Source of the DNA: Paramecium sonneborni | Lineage: Eukaryota > Ciliophora > Oligohymenophorea > Peniculida > Parameciidae | Assembly (NCBI GenBank): GCA_905182985.1 | Contig: CAJJDN010000121.1 | Coordinates: 128,028-192,027 of the forward strand | DNA: 64,000 nt | Reading direction: 5' to 3' | Shown: positions 12,302-24,198 of the stretch, piece by piece | Layout of the letters: the number at the start of each line of letters is the position of its first letter | Numbering within the stretch: the stretch's first letter is position 1 | Made by a program: the position numbers and the translations under genes | Notes under the pieces: generated by a model | The model's database searches: none | Told to the model about the DNA's origin: nothing | Seen by the model: the letters and a program-made list of their open reading frames with translations, nothing else

Positions 12302-13471
12302 ATGAAAAAAATAAAATTTACTTCATTAAAATAATTTAAGAAATACTAATAGAGTGTTAAATTTGTAATAAATTAAAATAACAAAATTAATCTTTTAACT
12401 AATAAAGCACTTTTTAAAATACATTGTATTATAAATAAATAATTAGAAGAATCAAATATTTTTTAAAATCATATTCAATAAAATAGATAGTCATATAGAG
12501 TAAAAACGAAGATTAACAATCATATTTATTCATACAAAGCAAGTTTTAAGATTCAAAAATGTGGAATCTTATATCCAAATGATCCAGAATAGATTTAGAT
12601 TATTTTTTGATAAATTTGAATATTATCCAAATAAATAATCTTTATAAGGTAGTGAGATCTTATTGTAATATAAAAATATTTTAAGAAATATATAAATATG
12701 ATTGAGAGGCATTTTAAATTTGAATATTTCTTAAAGGTTTTAAATTAAGATAAAACAATAATAGAGAAAAAAGGAGGCGATTAGTAGAATTAATAGAAAA
12801 TATGATAAAAGTAAAAAAGAATATCTTACTTTATAAAACTTAAGATAAGTTATTAGTAAAGATATAAAAGATAAGTTAGATCAATAAATATTGTTTAAAG
12901 TAATAGAATAAATCTTTAATAAAGATTTTTAGATAGACTGACTCTAAATATGATTGGAAAATGATATTAGAGGATCTTTATAATATCGTGATCAAAAAGG
13001 TGTATAATTGATATTATTAATCAGAGCATATTTAATTATAATGTCTTGTATAATTTAGTTAACCTATAGAGCTAAACAATCCTTGTCATTAAGTATTTTT
13101 CTATTTAACAAGATCCAACTAGATAATTGCCTCGTAAAGTTGTATTACCCAAATTATATGCATAAAGATAAAGAGCAATTTCTTTTGATAAATGCCAATA
13201 AAATAAAAATGCTGTTACAATTTCACCTAAGCCGTGTAATTAATCTCCAAAAATAATTGCTAAATCAATAAAAACAGAATTTAATCATATGAAATTGTCT
13301 TAATGCTCTAAAAAATCAGTTGTTTTAGATAGATAATAGCGTAAAAGTACAGCACAAAGAAAATTCAACTAAATACCAATAAATTAAAATGATTTTTGTT
13401 ATGCTGGATTTGAAACTACTGATACAGATTATGAAGGTTTTACTTTAGAAGCATATCTGAAAAGAAAATGA
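12302..13471 (+). CDS. Hypothetical protein, intron structure unresolved
   Basis: The first exon from ATG 12302 encodes a Lys/Gln/Asn-rich stretch (MKKIKFTSLKQFKKYQQ). The last exon is clearly coding: QDPTRQLPRKVVLPKLYAQ ... GFETTDTDYEGFTLEAYLK, ending at TGA 13469-13471. The middle, 12580-13080, changes frame several times. Segments such as FKFEYFLKVLNQDKTIIEKK look like protein, but I could not place introns that join everything. I recognise no domain. It could be an intron-rich gene, or a decaying one. It converges on the phosphatase gene that ends at 13761. Confidence 0.5.
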
Positions 13472-13760
13472 ATTTAACTTTGCTTATTTTTGCTATAATT
13501 TATAAATATAGTTTATATAATGTTTTTGACTAGAAAGTTTTGATTCGAATACATACATTTAAGTATATTTGATTATCAAACAGGCAGACTTTTAGTTCAA
13601 CATAAATTTAAAAAATATATAATCTTCTAAAGGGGATGGTAAGAAATTAAAAAAAAAATAGAACTTTATCTACAATAAAAATTTATGAAACAGATAATTA
13701 TAGAAAGAGAGAAACTTAATTATACAAATAAATCAATAAAAAAATCTCAAAATTAGTTTT

Positions 13761-14840
13761 TCAATGTGCTATTGCATAAGTTTCTTAATCATCTTCTTCA
13801 GTTTAATTTTATTTTTGAATTCCATTATCAAATTCTGGCTAACTCAATCCTAATTTTTCTCTAATCTTATTTTCATCTAATTCATCTTCATCTTCTTCTT
13901 TTGATAATGTTAATGTTCTAATTACTTAATTAGATAACATTATTCTTGCTTTTTAAAGAGATAATGATCTTGAAAGACTCTAAAATTTTTTTTGTTGATT
14001 TTATTAAAATTAACTGTTTAGAGTCATAGTATTTCTCATATTCAAAACATCAGATGAAGTACTTTTAAATTATTAAAATAAATTAGCAACAGGACGTACA
14101 TCTGGTAACTTTTATATTTACATAATAATACTTAAGACAACCAAATAAAAAAGGGCATATTTATTTCTAATTCTTGATCTTACTTATCAAAGAAAAAATC
14201 TTTAATTTAAAATCCATTTTCTGGATTTAAGTGAAAAGACAGAAGAGAATTCTTTATATAAATCTTATTGATTACATCTATAATAATAATGTCTTTAAGA
14301 TCTCTACCCAATTTATTTAGATTTTTAGTTAATCCAATTTGTAAAGGTGTACAACTATCTCTATACATTCTACCAATAGCTCTATGATTGGGATCAATAA
14401 AATCCATTACAGGATCAGCATATTCTTATAAACTTGCAGTCCAAAAAACTATATCATAATATTCATAAAGTTGTTCTATGAATTCATAAACACCTGGTCT
14501 TATTGTTACATAAACTTTAAATAATTAACCTTAAACAATTATCTGATATAAAAATTGTATATTACATCGATTGCAAAATCATAACCATTTATTATCTAAA
14601 ACTAACTATGCACTAAAGTCTCATCTAGATCGAGAACTATAAGTTTTCGTTATCCCTAACCAAATAATTTTTGAAAAGTACTAAAAACGAAGATTTAGGA
14701 CTATCAATTCCAAGCTAATATATCTAATGATTTGTTTAGTCTTGTTTTGATTTTAAGAAGCTCAAACAAGAACAAATTCTAGAAAAAATAGACTTACTCT
14801 TTGTCGTCTATTCTTTTTAATATATAATGCTTTATTACAT
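13761..14840 (-). CDS. NIF/SCP-type (FCP1-homology) protein phosphatase
   Basis: A HAD-superfamily Ser/Thr phosphatase of the CTD-phosphatase-like group. The catalytic motif DLDETLVHS follows a 26-nt intron (14656-14681). Next come RPGVYEF, FWTAS, RMYRDSC and the K..LGRDL block. A 24-nt intron (14252-14275) sits inside the motif IIIDN-S, and removing it gives DNSLLSFHLNPENG. A 23-nt intron (14109-14131) restores LPDVRPV. The C-terminal tail is acidic (KEEDEDELDENK). The start at ATG 14840 gives a 60-residue Gln/Ser/Lys-rich leader. Substrates could be RNA polymerase II CTD or other phosphoproteins; this cannot be told from sequence. Its start lies 41 bp from the stop of the next gene on the same strand, which encodes a likely PP1-binding protein. 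Confidence 0.88.
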
Positions 14841-14881
14841 ATAAATTAATGAATTGCGATCAAATGTTATTTTAAATATAT

Positions 14882-15370
14882 TCATTTTATATCATCAAGA
14901 TCTGCTAAAACATATCGTTTAGGTTTGAAACTAAAATTTTCATTATTTATTTTTTTATCAATCTAATTACTAAAAGAAACTTTTTTATATCTATTGTTTT
15001 CTACAATAAGGGGATTTAAAGATAATTTAGATGAATTTGAAGGCATTTCATTTAAAATTTTTGTTCGTTTGGTGGTCAATAATGAGATTTCATTTGTATC
15101 TGAAAGTCTTAAATCATTATTCTTTTCTTTAATAGTAACTTTTTATTTTAATATTCCTTTTGTAGGAGACTTTTACAGACTTAAACTTTATATTTTTTTA
15201 TTTTAATCTTTTTTGTCAAAGTTTCTGCAAGTTTTAATTAAGAAAGTTGTTTCCTCTTATTTTATGATAGAATGATAATTAGATGTGAATTAGAATATGC
15301 TATCATTAGCTTTATTCAAATTTTATTTGAGTTATAATAACGATTCTTAAGGTATTTAAGTTTGAGGCAT
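14882..15370 (-). CDS. Small protein with PP1-docking motifs (SILK + RVxF)
   Basis: A single uninterrupted exon of 162 codons from ATG 15370 (MPQTQIPQESLLQ) to TGA 14882-14884. No globular domain is apparent; the protein is polar and probably disordered. It contains SPTKGILKQKV, where GILK fits the SILK consensus [GS]IL[RK]. Further on, RYKKVSFSNQ holds KKVSF, which fits the RVxF consensus. The order SILK then RVxF is that of known PP1 regulators such as inhibitor-2. The protein ends KPKRYVLADLDDIK. PP1 binding is inferred, not shown. A second, unrelated gene at 39627 has the same motif pair. Confidence 0.7.
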
Positions 15371-15578
15371 ATTTATATGTGAATTAACATTTAAAGTACA
15401 TTAAACTAATGGTTTTAATAATATTCTTGATTTTGACTTTAAAGGGTTCGAGATATATTGGCGACTCTGCTACTATCCAACTTACATCTTTTAAAAATTT
15501 ATTTATTAATTTAAGGATGTTATGTGATTTTAATTAAAATTTATATATAAATAAATGAATAAGAAATATAAAAATAAT

Positions 15579-17163
15579 TCAATTGGTTATTAAATTCCCA
15601 ATATGCCCCCATAACAGAATATTTATATTTATTTAGAGTTCTTATTCTAATTATTAAATTTCATTTATCATTTATTATTCATTAAGCTAGAATTGTTTCT
15701 TTACTTTTAATTTATATTTTATATCACAATTAAATAAATCATACTTCTTCTTTTAGTTAAAATATTCAAATGATATTTAATTTCTTTTTTTTAAAAATTT
15801 AATTATCCTGAATATCAAATCTTTGAATTTAAATTTATTTTCAATCGTTTTCTAGAAAGTAAATGAGTTTGACTCATCTTTTGACAAAGTCTTCTTAATT
15901 TCATTCATTGTAATCATCAATTCTCTAATTATTTTATATCTGTCATTATTCACTCCTAACAATCTTATTGAATAATTAGCCTTCTCATTTTATCATACTT
16001 TTAATCTCAGATATAATTATATCAAAATGTGATATTAATTTACCTTTTTTTATAGCTTTGATTAATAAATTTCTTTTATGCAACTAATTTTTTCATAAGA
16101 TTTATTCAAATCTTAAATGAATTTCTAACTTTTAAGCTTTTATATTTTTGGTTTTAATTTTTTAACCTAATTTTTTAAGCCAAAATATTATCAATAATAA
16201 TAAAATTTACTAACATTTTTGCTATTCCATCTTGAACTTCAAAAAATTATACTTAAACTTATTTTTATAATGATCTAAAACAATTAAAAATTTATATCAT
16301 TTCTTTATTTGTTATTATTTTATTAATATATAATATCACTATAGAGGAATGAACATTTGATTATGTTAGATATTATACCTATTAATGTTCTAAATTACAA
16401 TGAACTGATTATTTTGTTTATTTTATTTTTAATTATTTTTAGATATTAATTAGGTATCATAATTTCATTATATTGATCAATTTTTTAATGGATTATAAAA
16501 CTAATGTTTTAAATACATTTATTTACTGTTTTATGCAGTTTAAATTTGTTATTGATTTCATAGATCATATATTATAGATTGTAATGGCTAGAATTAATAA
16601 AAATAATACTGATTTTAATTGAAATATTTATAATTCTTTAATTATTAAAATGCTTTAATTGATCCTAAATAATTAGGTTTCTTTAAAATGTAGTATGTTG
16701 CTTCTTCAGTTTTAAATAGATTTAATCTTAAATATTTTAAACTTAAATTAATAATTAATCTATTTAATTTTGATTTTCTTTGAGTTGTTCTCAATTTATT
16801 AAGATTGAATACTTTTAATGAATCTTATTTTGTTAAGATTTCATACAAAGTAAATTTATAAAATTCTATCATATTCTATTATTATCATATTAGGAGCCGA
16901 TTAAATTTTAATTCAGATTTCCTTATTTGACAGTTTATAAATATTTGATGTGTAAATGGCTAATACAATAATTTTAATGTTTTTGATTATTTGAATTAAT
17001 TAAGCCAATAAATGAAGAAATCACAAAATAAACTTTTTTATTATTAATTTATTATAACGAATTCTGATTTCTCATTTCTTTTTTCAAATGTAACATTACA
17101 ATCCCTTTTGCTAACTAAAAATTCTGTGCAATTTAATTTCTTATTTTATAATGATGTAGCCAT
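15579..17163 (-). CDS. Hypothetical protein with in-frame TGA; possibly broken
   Basis: Three stretches are clearly coding. The N-terminus from ATG 17163 reads MATSLQNKKLNCTEFLVSKRD. A middle block reads YKFTLYEILTKQDSLKVFNL ... FKTEEATYYILKKPNYLG. The C-terminus reads IIRELMITMNEIKKTLSKDE ... and ends at TGA 15579-15581. The first two lie in the same frame but are separated by one TGA (near 16888). I found no consensus intron that removes it, because GT sites are missing at the right place. More frame changes occur at 16180-16560. No domain is recognised. Either unusual introns are present or this is a decaying gene. Sequence here is AT-richer than in neighbouring genes. Confidence 0.45.
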
Positions 17164-17306
17164 GTTGAAATCTAAATAAACCCTCTTATATATCTTAGAG
17201 GCTCTTATTTTTAACAAAAACTTGAAAGTATTGATTTTGCATAATATTTATTATAATTTAAAATTAAAGTTGTTAATAAATAAAATTATTGATAAAAAAC
17301 AACAAA

Positions 17307-18552
17307 ATGTCAGAAGAAGATGAAGTGATATGTGAATAATGTTAAAATGTTCCAACATAGTTTGTTATTCTAGATTGTGAACATAAATTTTGTTTATATT
17401 GCATTTCTCATGCAATTCATAAAGATGATAGTGGAGTACCTTGTCTAAAATGCAATGTTCCAACAGTTTTAGATCATGAATCATTACAAGCAGTGTAATA
17501 AACAAAAGAATCATATTCACAAACTTAAAAATCATAACCTAATTATATTGTTAGACCTTTTACAACAGAGAAACGATAACATTTTTAACCACTTCAAGAA
17601 GATGTTACTATAAAAGGACATCCTTGTTTAGAAAAATTAAATTTAGCAGTTGAAAGAAGTCTAGATAAAATAAGAAACATTCAGTTTGATAAATAGTAAG
17701 TAAAGGATAAATGTTAATCATAAAAAAATGATATAGATACAGAGTTTAAATCTTTACACATGTATTTAGATTCAAAATAAGAAGAATTTTACAATTAATT
17801 ATGTAATATTGAAACTACTTATTTGAATGAATTAACTAAAGAGGAAGAAGCTTAAGTAAAGATTTTTATTAATTTAAGTAATTAGACATTGAAGAAATGA
17901 GTATTATAAAGAATGAAATTAAATCAATTTTGAAAAATTACGATAATTAAGATATCTATACATTCAAATAATTAGTAGCTACAGTAGATGGTATAGTTTA
18001 AGATAAGTAGTTATCAATCAAATAACTTGTAAATATAATTATAATTAAAGAATTTGTTCAAATAAATGTAAGACGAGCTATAACAGCTTTCTAAAAAATA
18101 GGCTTAATTTTATTAAGATTTCAGAAGGTTTTTCAATATTTTATAACCTTTATAAATATCATTGGTCTAAAATTATGCCAGCCCTATTAAAATAGAATAT
18201 GGAGCTTCTATTACAAGGTATTATATTTATAAATGAATTAAGTGATATCTAAGATAAGATAAGAGAATTAAAGAATCGAAATTCTAGATCAATGAATTCA
18301 TCATAACTGAATAATTCTCGTTCTTAGAATTCTCCACCTAAAAATACATTTCTAAATGAAGAAATAAATATATCAAGAAGACTCAGTCGAGATTAAACTA
18401 ATGTTGTTGGATAAAGGAAATTAGGGACTTCTCCTATGGATGCAAAAACTGTACTATAAAGTTCAATGAAGCATAATAATAAATCAAATTCAAAATTCAA
18501 CAAAATATTAAATAGTCCTCTTACACTTGCAGGATTTTCATATTTGAGTTGA
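17307..18552 (+). CDS. RING-type zinc finger protein (possible E3 ligase)
   Basis: The N-terminus carries Cys/His spacing of a RING or RING-like finger: ICEQC, then CEHKFCLYC, then CLKC, within residues 10-55. Such domains usually recruit E2 ubiquitin enzymes, so an E3 role is likely but not shown. The rest is helical and charged (IEEMSIIKNEIKSILKNYD) and ends with a Ser/Asn-rich tail (NRNSRSMNSSQLNNSRSQ). A 23-nt intron sits near 17851. A 31-nt and a 25-nt intron near 18170 and 18215 together restore the final frame (GASITSDIQDKIRELKNRN) to TGA 18550-18552. Predicted length about 388 aa. Confidence 0.72.
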
Positions 18553-18829
18553 TTTAGTATTTTATAGCTATAATTTATCAAAACCTATAATATCAGTAAA
18601 TTATAAACTGGACTTATTTTAATTATTTTGCTATATATATTAATTATGACATTTATATTAAAAAATTAAAATAACTTTTTTTATACATTTAACATTAATT
18701 TAATGCATAAATTTCATTATTATTAAGCTACCAACAATGTTATTAAGTGGAATCTATTGAGATTTAAAACTAAAACTGTAAGTTCAAACGAATTTTACCA
18801 GTATTTCTAAATTAAATTATTATTAATAT

Positions 18830-20529
18830 ATGTTTGAGGAATTCATTTCATAACTTGGAACAATCAAAAATGCTGAAATTCCTTTTTATTTTAGGAATCA
18901 ATTTAAAATAAAAGAAAATTTCATAAATCCAAACAGCAAATATTTCGATGGTATTGTATAAAAGTAAGTAATAAATATATAAAAAAATAATAGATTGGTT
19001 TAGGAGGAAAAGTAAGATATAAAGAGAAAATGGGATAAATAATGTAAAATGATGTTTATTTGGGTGTTAAGTAAGTATTTTCAATTAAGAAATGTAAAAA
19101 CTATTAATCCAAATAAAGAAGAATGGATTGAGCTTGCAAGTATCTTAAAAACTGATGAGACTATTTTGAAATAAAGATGGATCACATTAATAAATCCTGT
19201 ATAAAAGAGTTTAAATTGGGATCCTAAAGAGGATGAGATAATTTGTTCATTGATGAAGTAAATTGTATAAAATAATATAGTGAATAAGATGAGAAACATA
19301 TATGGACATTTATTGCCTTAGAGTTATATAATTAAAATGGTGGTTCATTTATAAGGACTCCTAAATAAATTAGAGAAAGATGGATGAATTATTTAAACCC
19401 AAAATTGAATAAGTAACTATCAATATTTATAGTTCAGAGCTAATTGGACTTAATAGGAAGATATTTAATTGTTAACTAATATATTAAAGAATGGTAAAAG
19501 ATGGTCTCAATTATCTAGTGTTTTATAAGGAAGAACTGAAAATTAAGTGAAGAATAGGTATATCAACTTTATATAAAATAAGATTTAAAAGCTTAATGTA
19601 AAAGATATTCAAAGATGATTTAGATGATCATTTAGATGAACTCTAAGCTATACAATAATATTTAAACAAATCAGCACTTAATTCTAATAATATATCATCA
19701 AATCCTGTCATTTAAAAAAATCAATCTTTCTAAGATATTAAATATAAAACTAGAAAAACACACAATTACTCTAAACTTTGTCAAAAAACAACTAAGTAAA
19801 AAATATAAACTAAAACTCATTTTAAAATTCTAAAAAATTAGTAAGAATCAATTCATTAACAATTCATTAATTAAAATAATTCAATTAATCAAAAAGAAAA
19901 TAATTAAAAAATTGATGAATTAAATCATTTAGATCATCCATAATCAATCTTATAATAATAATAACCTTAAATTTCTGATAACAACAATATTTAAACACCA
20001 AGTACTTTAAATCCATTTCTATAACCATTAATATAATAATAATAAAACTTTGAACTTTAATAATAAAAATAGAATTATTTGATTTTTTAAAATTATAGAA
20101 ATTAGATGGAAGAATACTAATAATATTCATATTAAATTATGATGGAATAATATATCAAACAATTATAATCAAATTATAATGCCATATCGCCAATCTCTAT
20201 GATTAATTAGACTCCAATGACCTATACACCTACTTAACAATTTTAATTTTATTACAATACATTCACATCACCTTAATGGAATTGTACTCCTAATTTTGAT
20301 TTAAATTCACCTATAATTTAGAATCTTTACTGGCAAACACAACAATAAAATTATGATTATTCTCAAAATGAATAAATCAGACAAATGCAATTTGTATTTA
20401 TTCAAATTATTTTAGAATCATAAATTAGAATTTTTAAATTCGAATAATCTTGTAGATGATTGGAAAAAAAAAAGAGATAATTTAAAATAAAATTAGTAAT
20501 TTTCAGTTATGGATTCATTAGATTAATGA
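18830..20529 (+). CDS. Myb-repeat DNA-binding protein
   Basis: Three Myb/SANT-like repeats lie in the first half. The first has NPNKEEWIELASILK and TILKQRWITLINP. The second has NWDPKEDEIICSLM, WTFIALELY and QIRERWMNYLNPKL. The third has NWTQQEDIQLLTNILK, RWSQLSSVL and ENQVKNRYINFI. The spaced Trp residues and the RW..L/NP ends are typical of 3R-Myb factors. A 23-nt and a 25-nt intron restore repeats 2 and 3, and another near 19590 leads into a long Gln/Asn-rich tail (for example QPQISDNNNIQTPSTLNPF). That tail may be an activation or low-complexity region. A 22-nt intron near 20393 gives the last exon to TGA 20527-20529. Expected to be nuclear and to bind DNA. Confidence 0.82.
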
Positions 20530-20750
20530 AAAATGATTTATTCTTATATCTTGAATAGAACAAAATTATTTTATTTATCTTATATTTCTATACAAAAATA
20601 TAAATTAAGAAATTTTACTTTTTATTAAAACATCCTTTATTACTAGAATCTTAAATTGATAAATTTTAAGATCTTTTTTAAAAGAATTTCTATTTAAAAT
20701 TTCAATTATCCACTTAAATAAAATATTTAAATATAAAAAAGATCAAAATA

Positions 20751-21595
20751 TCATGATTTATAGAATCTATCTGATAAAAATCCAAAGTCAGATTCTTAAA
20801 TTGAATGATACATACTCAATTATGCTCTTTTTGTAATATTTTGGCTAATTTTAGGTTAATTTTATGTGTTTGAATTGGAATGTTTGTGTAAATTATCTTA
20901 AAAAAATGTACTTACAAATAATTTTTATGCCATTTATTAACGATATTATTATTTTTCTTCAGGAGTTGAATTATAGTTTAGTTAAGTAATTTATTTATTT
21001 GGCGACTTCAATAATTAAGTTTATTTTGCAATTTGATCTGGAGATTAATACAATTTTCTTCTTAAATCATTTAATAATATTTCTTAGTTATTTATAATCT
21101 AATTTTTAGGTAATTTTTATTCAGCATATTTTATTAATTATTTCTTAAAACCTTAATTAGGTTTAGAACAATTTCTCTTCTATTTAACAAAATTAAAAGC
21201 TTAATCATAATTCCAATTGTTTTTATAAATCAAATAAGCTATTACACAAGAAACTGAACGAGAAATTCCAGCCATACAATGAACCAAAACAGAACCATAT
21301 AAAAGTGACTCTTATATATATTTATTAGTAATTTCTATCAAATCAAGTATATTCACATTGTCATTATCTTTTATTTCAAAAACCTTCCTAATATATTCTT
21401 AATTACTTTGTGTCTCATTCTTTGATGTACTGGATAAGACAAATTTGTATTATTTGCTATTGTAAGCACAGTTTTGATGTTTTCTTGATTTAATTTAACG
21501 ATATTTTAAGCAGCCTTTATATTCCCTAACCATAAAGCTCCTGTTGTCTTTGTTTAAGGAATTATTTTATCCATTTCGTTATATAAGGACTTCAT
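20751..21595 (-). CDS. Dual-specificity protein phosphatase
   Basis: Cys-based phosphatase with the signature HCMAGISRS (HCxxGxSR). Flanking blocks fit the DSP fold: ALWLGNIKAAQ at the N-terminus, VFEIKDNDNVNILD (the general-acid loop with D), then AFNFVKQKRNCSKPNQGF after the active site. Start at ATG 21595. One intron near 21420 is required. A 17-nt choice and a 35-nt choice both keep the frame, and I cannot decide between them. The C-terminal 100 residues are Gln/Asn/Ser-rich and end FGFLSDRFYKS before TGA 20751-20753. Substrate unknown. Confidence 0.85.
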
Positions 21596-22105
21596 TAAAT
21601 ATAGTTAAAATCTTTAATTTTTATTTCAGATATCAAGAAATTTATTATTTTATTGTTCTTGTTTTTCATACTAATAAATTAGCATTTTTAACTACCGTCT
21701 AAACATATTTCTAATTATTTTCTGGATAATAAATTAAAATAAAGAAATATTATTCTCATATTTATTTATTAGAAATCGTTAACGTTCATTTTTCATTATG
21801 TTTCAAAAATGATATTTAAAAACTGAAAAGAAGGAAAAAAATTAAAATAGATAAATTATATTTGCATAATTTCAAAGAAATTATATAAACAAAGTCTTTT
21901 TACAAAATAGCATATCACTCATATCCTTAATTTTACTAAGCTAAAAATTTTTATATAAATTTCATTGAATTTATTAAGAATTTTTATATTAATCTATCTG
22001 ATATTGTTTTTGCTTTTGATTTTTTTATGATCATTTCAATAAATTGGCTTGTCTTAATTATAATTCTCAATTGTTATTAATTTTCTAAAATATCTAAATT
22101 TCTAT
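21596..22105. other. Intergenic, AT-rich
   Basis: Shared upstream region of two divergent genes, about 510 bp. Only A/T-rich sequence with no open frame that looks like protein, and no recognisable RNA structure. Confidence 0.55.
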
Positions 22106-23301
22106 ATGAAAAATAATGAAATAATTAGCTTTGAAAATGTTGCATAAAAAACAAGTCCAGAAAATGAAACTTTTGTTGAACTTGAATTTCAATAAACTCA
22201 ATATGAAACATAATTAGATTAGATTTTAGAAGAGTAAAGGTTTAGTGAAAAGTTGAAATAATGTGAATAAAAAAGAATAGAGAAATTATAGAGGTATTTG
22301 ATTAATAATGTATAAAAAATAATTTCAGAATACCTTAAGAATTTGAGTATAGACTTCCTACAATAAGAGAAATAATTGACATTTCAAACTCATAATTGCA
22401 TCAAACACATAATATTCCAGAATAAGATGAATAATGCAAATCTTAAGTTTAGAAGAATAATCAAAAATTGAAAAAACTAAAATAAAGAACCAAAGATTGG
22501 AGTAAATTTGAATAATAACTTATCTATTATTCTAGCTTAAACATTTCTTAATATTATACTGATAAATCTATTGATTGTCGATGGAAACTATTGTTTACTT
22601 ATTATATAATAATTATTGGAACTAATATCACTTTAAATTTGATCGAATTAATTAGATACTAATAAAGTTTTTGTAAATTAGAAGGTTTAGATCATACTCT
22701 CATTTATATTAATTAGATAGCTTACATAGCATGCAAAGTCGGAATTTTAAATATCATTTATTAAGAATTCACTAATACTTTGCCAATAAAAGTCAAAGTT
22801 CCCTTATTAAATTCAGTTGTATTTAGTTGTATATTTCCAATTTTGTCAATGCCACTTTATATCTTTGATTTTGTAGAATGTGAATATAGAATCAAAATCT
22901 TTACACTTGATTAAAGTCTCAAACTTTTGAATCTTATAGATTGGCTTATTCTATCAATATTAATCTTAATAATAATTATTTAATCTTGTTTTCAGATTTA
23001 GATTTCAAGTTAAGCCATTTAAAAAGCCATGTAAAAATACAATTTTCTATTTAGGAAATACATAAAGATAGCCTATTACATTTTATTGATTATTGTTCAC
23101 TGCATTTCAATAATTATGGTTATTGGATAATCCTTTGATAATTTTATGCCTGCTATGATAATGGAGAATTACTACTTTATATTTTCAGTACTTTTAATGT
23201 GTTACTTGTCAGTATAAAAATATTTATTTCATTAAATTCCATTCTAACAGAATTGTTAAAATTTAGATAATGAAAGATCCTTTCAATCTTTATAATCATG
23301 A
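22106..23301 (+). CDS. Multi-pass membrane protein of unknown function
   Basis: The N-terminus is polar and Glu/Gln-rich (MKNNEIISFENVAQKTSPEN) with a likely short coiled coil (EEQRFSEKLKQCEQKRIEKL). From about 22590 hydrophobic segments begin. At least five are visible, including VVFSCIFPILSMPLYIFDFV, LIDWLILSILILIIIIQ and IAYYILLIIVHCISIIMVIG. The C-terminus is short, polar and Gln/Ser-rich, ending at TGA 23299-23301. Introns between 22310 and 22560 are needed but not placed. No transporter or channel motif is recognised. Confidence 0.6.
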
Positions 23302-23723
23302 TAATTATAATTAGTTACTATTTTAACTTTACAATATTTTACATTATAGGTTTTTTTTATTTCTATATTATTATAATCTTGGGATAGAAATAAGAACTGC
23401 TTAATATAGTTGAATAATAAATGTAATATTTTATTTAATTATCTTTTTAAAATAAACATAATTATATTTCTCATAATTAATTATGTAATATCTAATGACG
23501 TTTTTTATAGATTAAACTACATGACTTTAGGTTAATTTTATTTTATGATAGGATAATATCATTATTTTTAATAAATACTATTTAAAAAAAATAAATAAAT
23601 TTATTCATTTAAGAAATATGTAATTCTACTAAAAAAAATTATTAGAAAAAAAAAAAAATTAGTAAAAAATTTTTTAATAAATACTTGATAAATTAGGAAA
23701 ATTAGCATAATTATCACAAAAAT
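23302..23723. other. Intergenic, AT-rich
   Basis: Region between two convergent genes, about 420 bp, with several poly-A and poly-T runs. No coding frame or RNA structure seen. Confidence 0.5.
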
Positions 23724-24104
23724 TCATTTAATGTATTCTTCAACTTTCTTTAAAATTCTATCTTAAGCGTGTTTACTATTATTATGTATAGGATGATATC
23801 TCATATTTTATCCACAGCATCCAGCTGAAAATAAAACTTCTATTTTGATTGATTTCTCTAATACAATAATTTCTTAAATTTCCCAATCTTTACTAAGACC
23901 TTTTAAAGTAACTAATACAAAGTCTTAATCTTTTCCAAATTTATAGCCATTATGAAGTAAATAGTAATCTGAATTTGTATTTTTTGTTGTTAAAATTACT
24001 CCATAATGAATTGGTTCGTCATTATTTCCTTTTTACTGTCTTTTAACTAGCATAGTTTTATCTACTTATAGGTTCAAAATATCTTTTAATTATTTATTTT
24101 ACAT
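23724..24104 (-). CDS. Small conserved-looking protein, 126 aa
   Basis: A single exon from ATG 24104 to TGA 23724-23726. The sequence is well mixed and likely globular: EPIHYGVILTTKNTNSDYYL, LLHNGYKFGKDQDFVLVTL, then FSAGCCGQNMRYHPIHNNSK. The CC pair followed by two His could bind a metal, though this is only a guess. I do not recognise the family. It lies 94 bp from the stop of the WD40 gene on the same strand. Confidence 0.65.
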
Positions 24105-24198
24105 TTATATTTTATTATTAATATATATTTTAATTAAACTTAAAATAGTAGAATGATATATATTATTTTATTTTAATATAAATTAAATTCAATAATTC

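Noticed and set aside
15440..15485. GC-richer pocket with GGTTCGAGA, considered as a tRNA or snoRNA
   Set aside because: No cloverleaf can be drawn, no anticodon arm, and no C/D or clear H/ACA boxes. Left as unexplained intergenic sequence.
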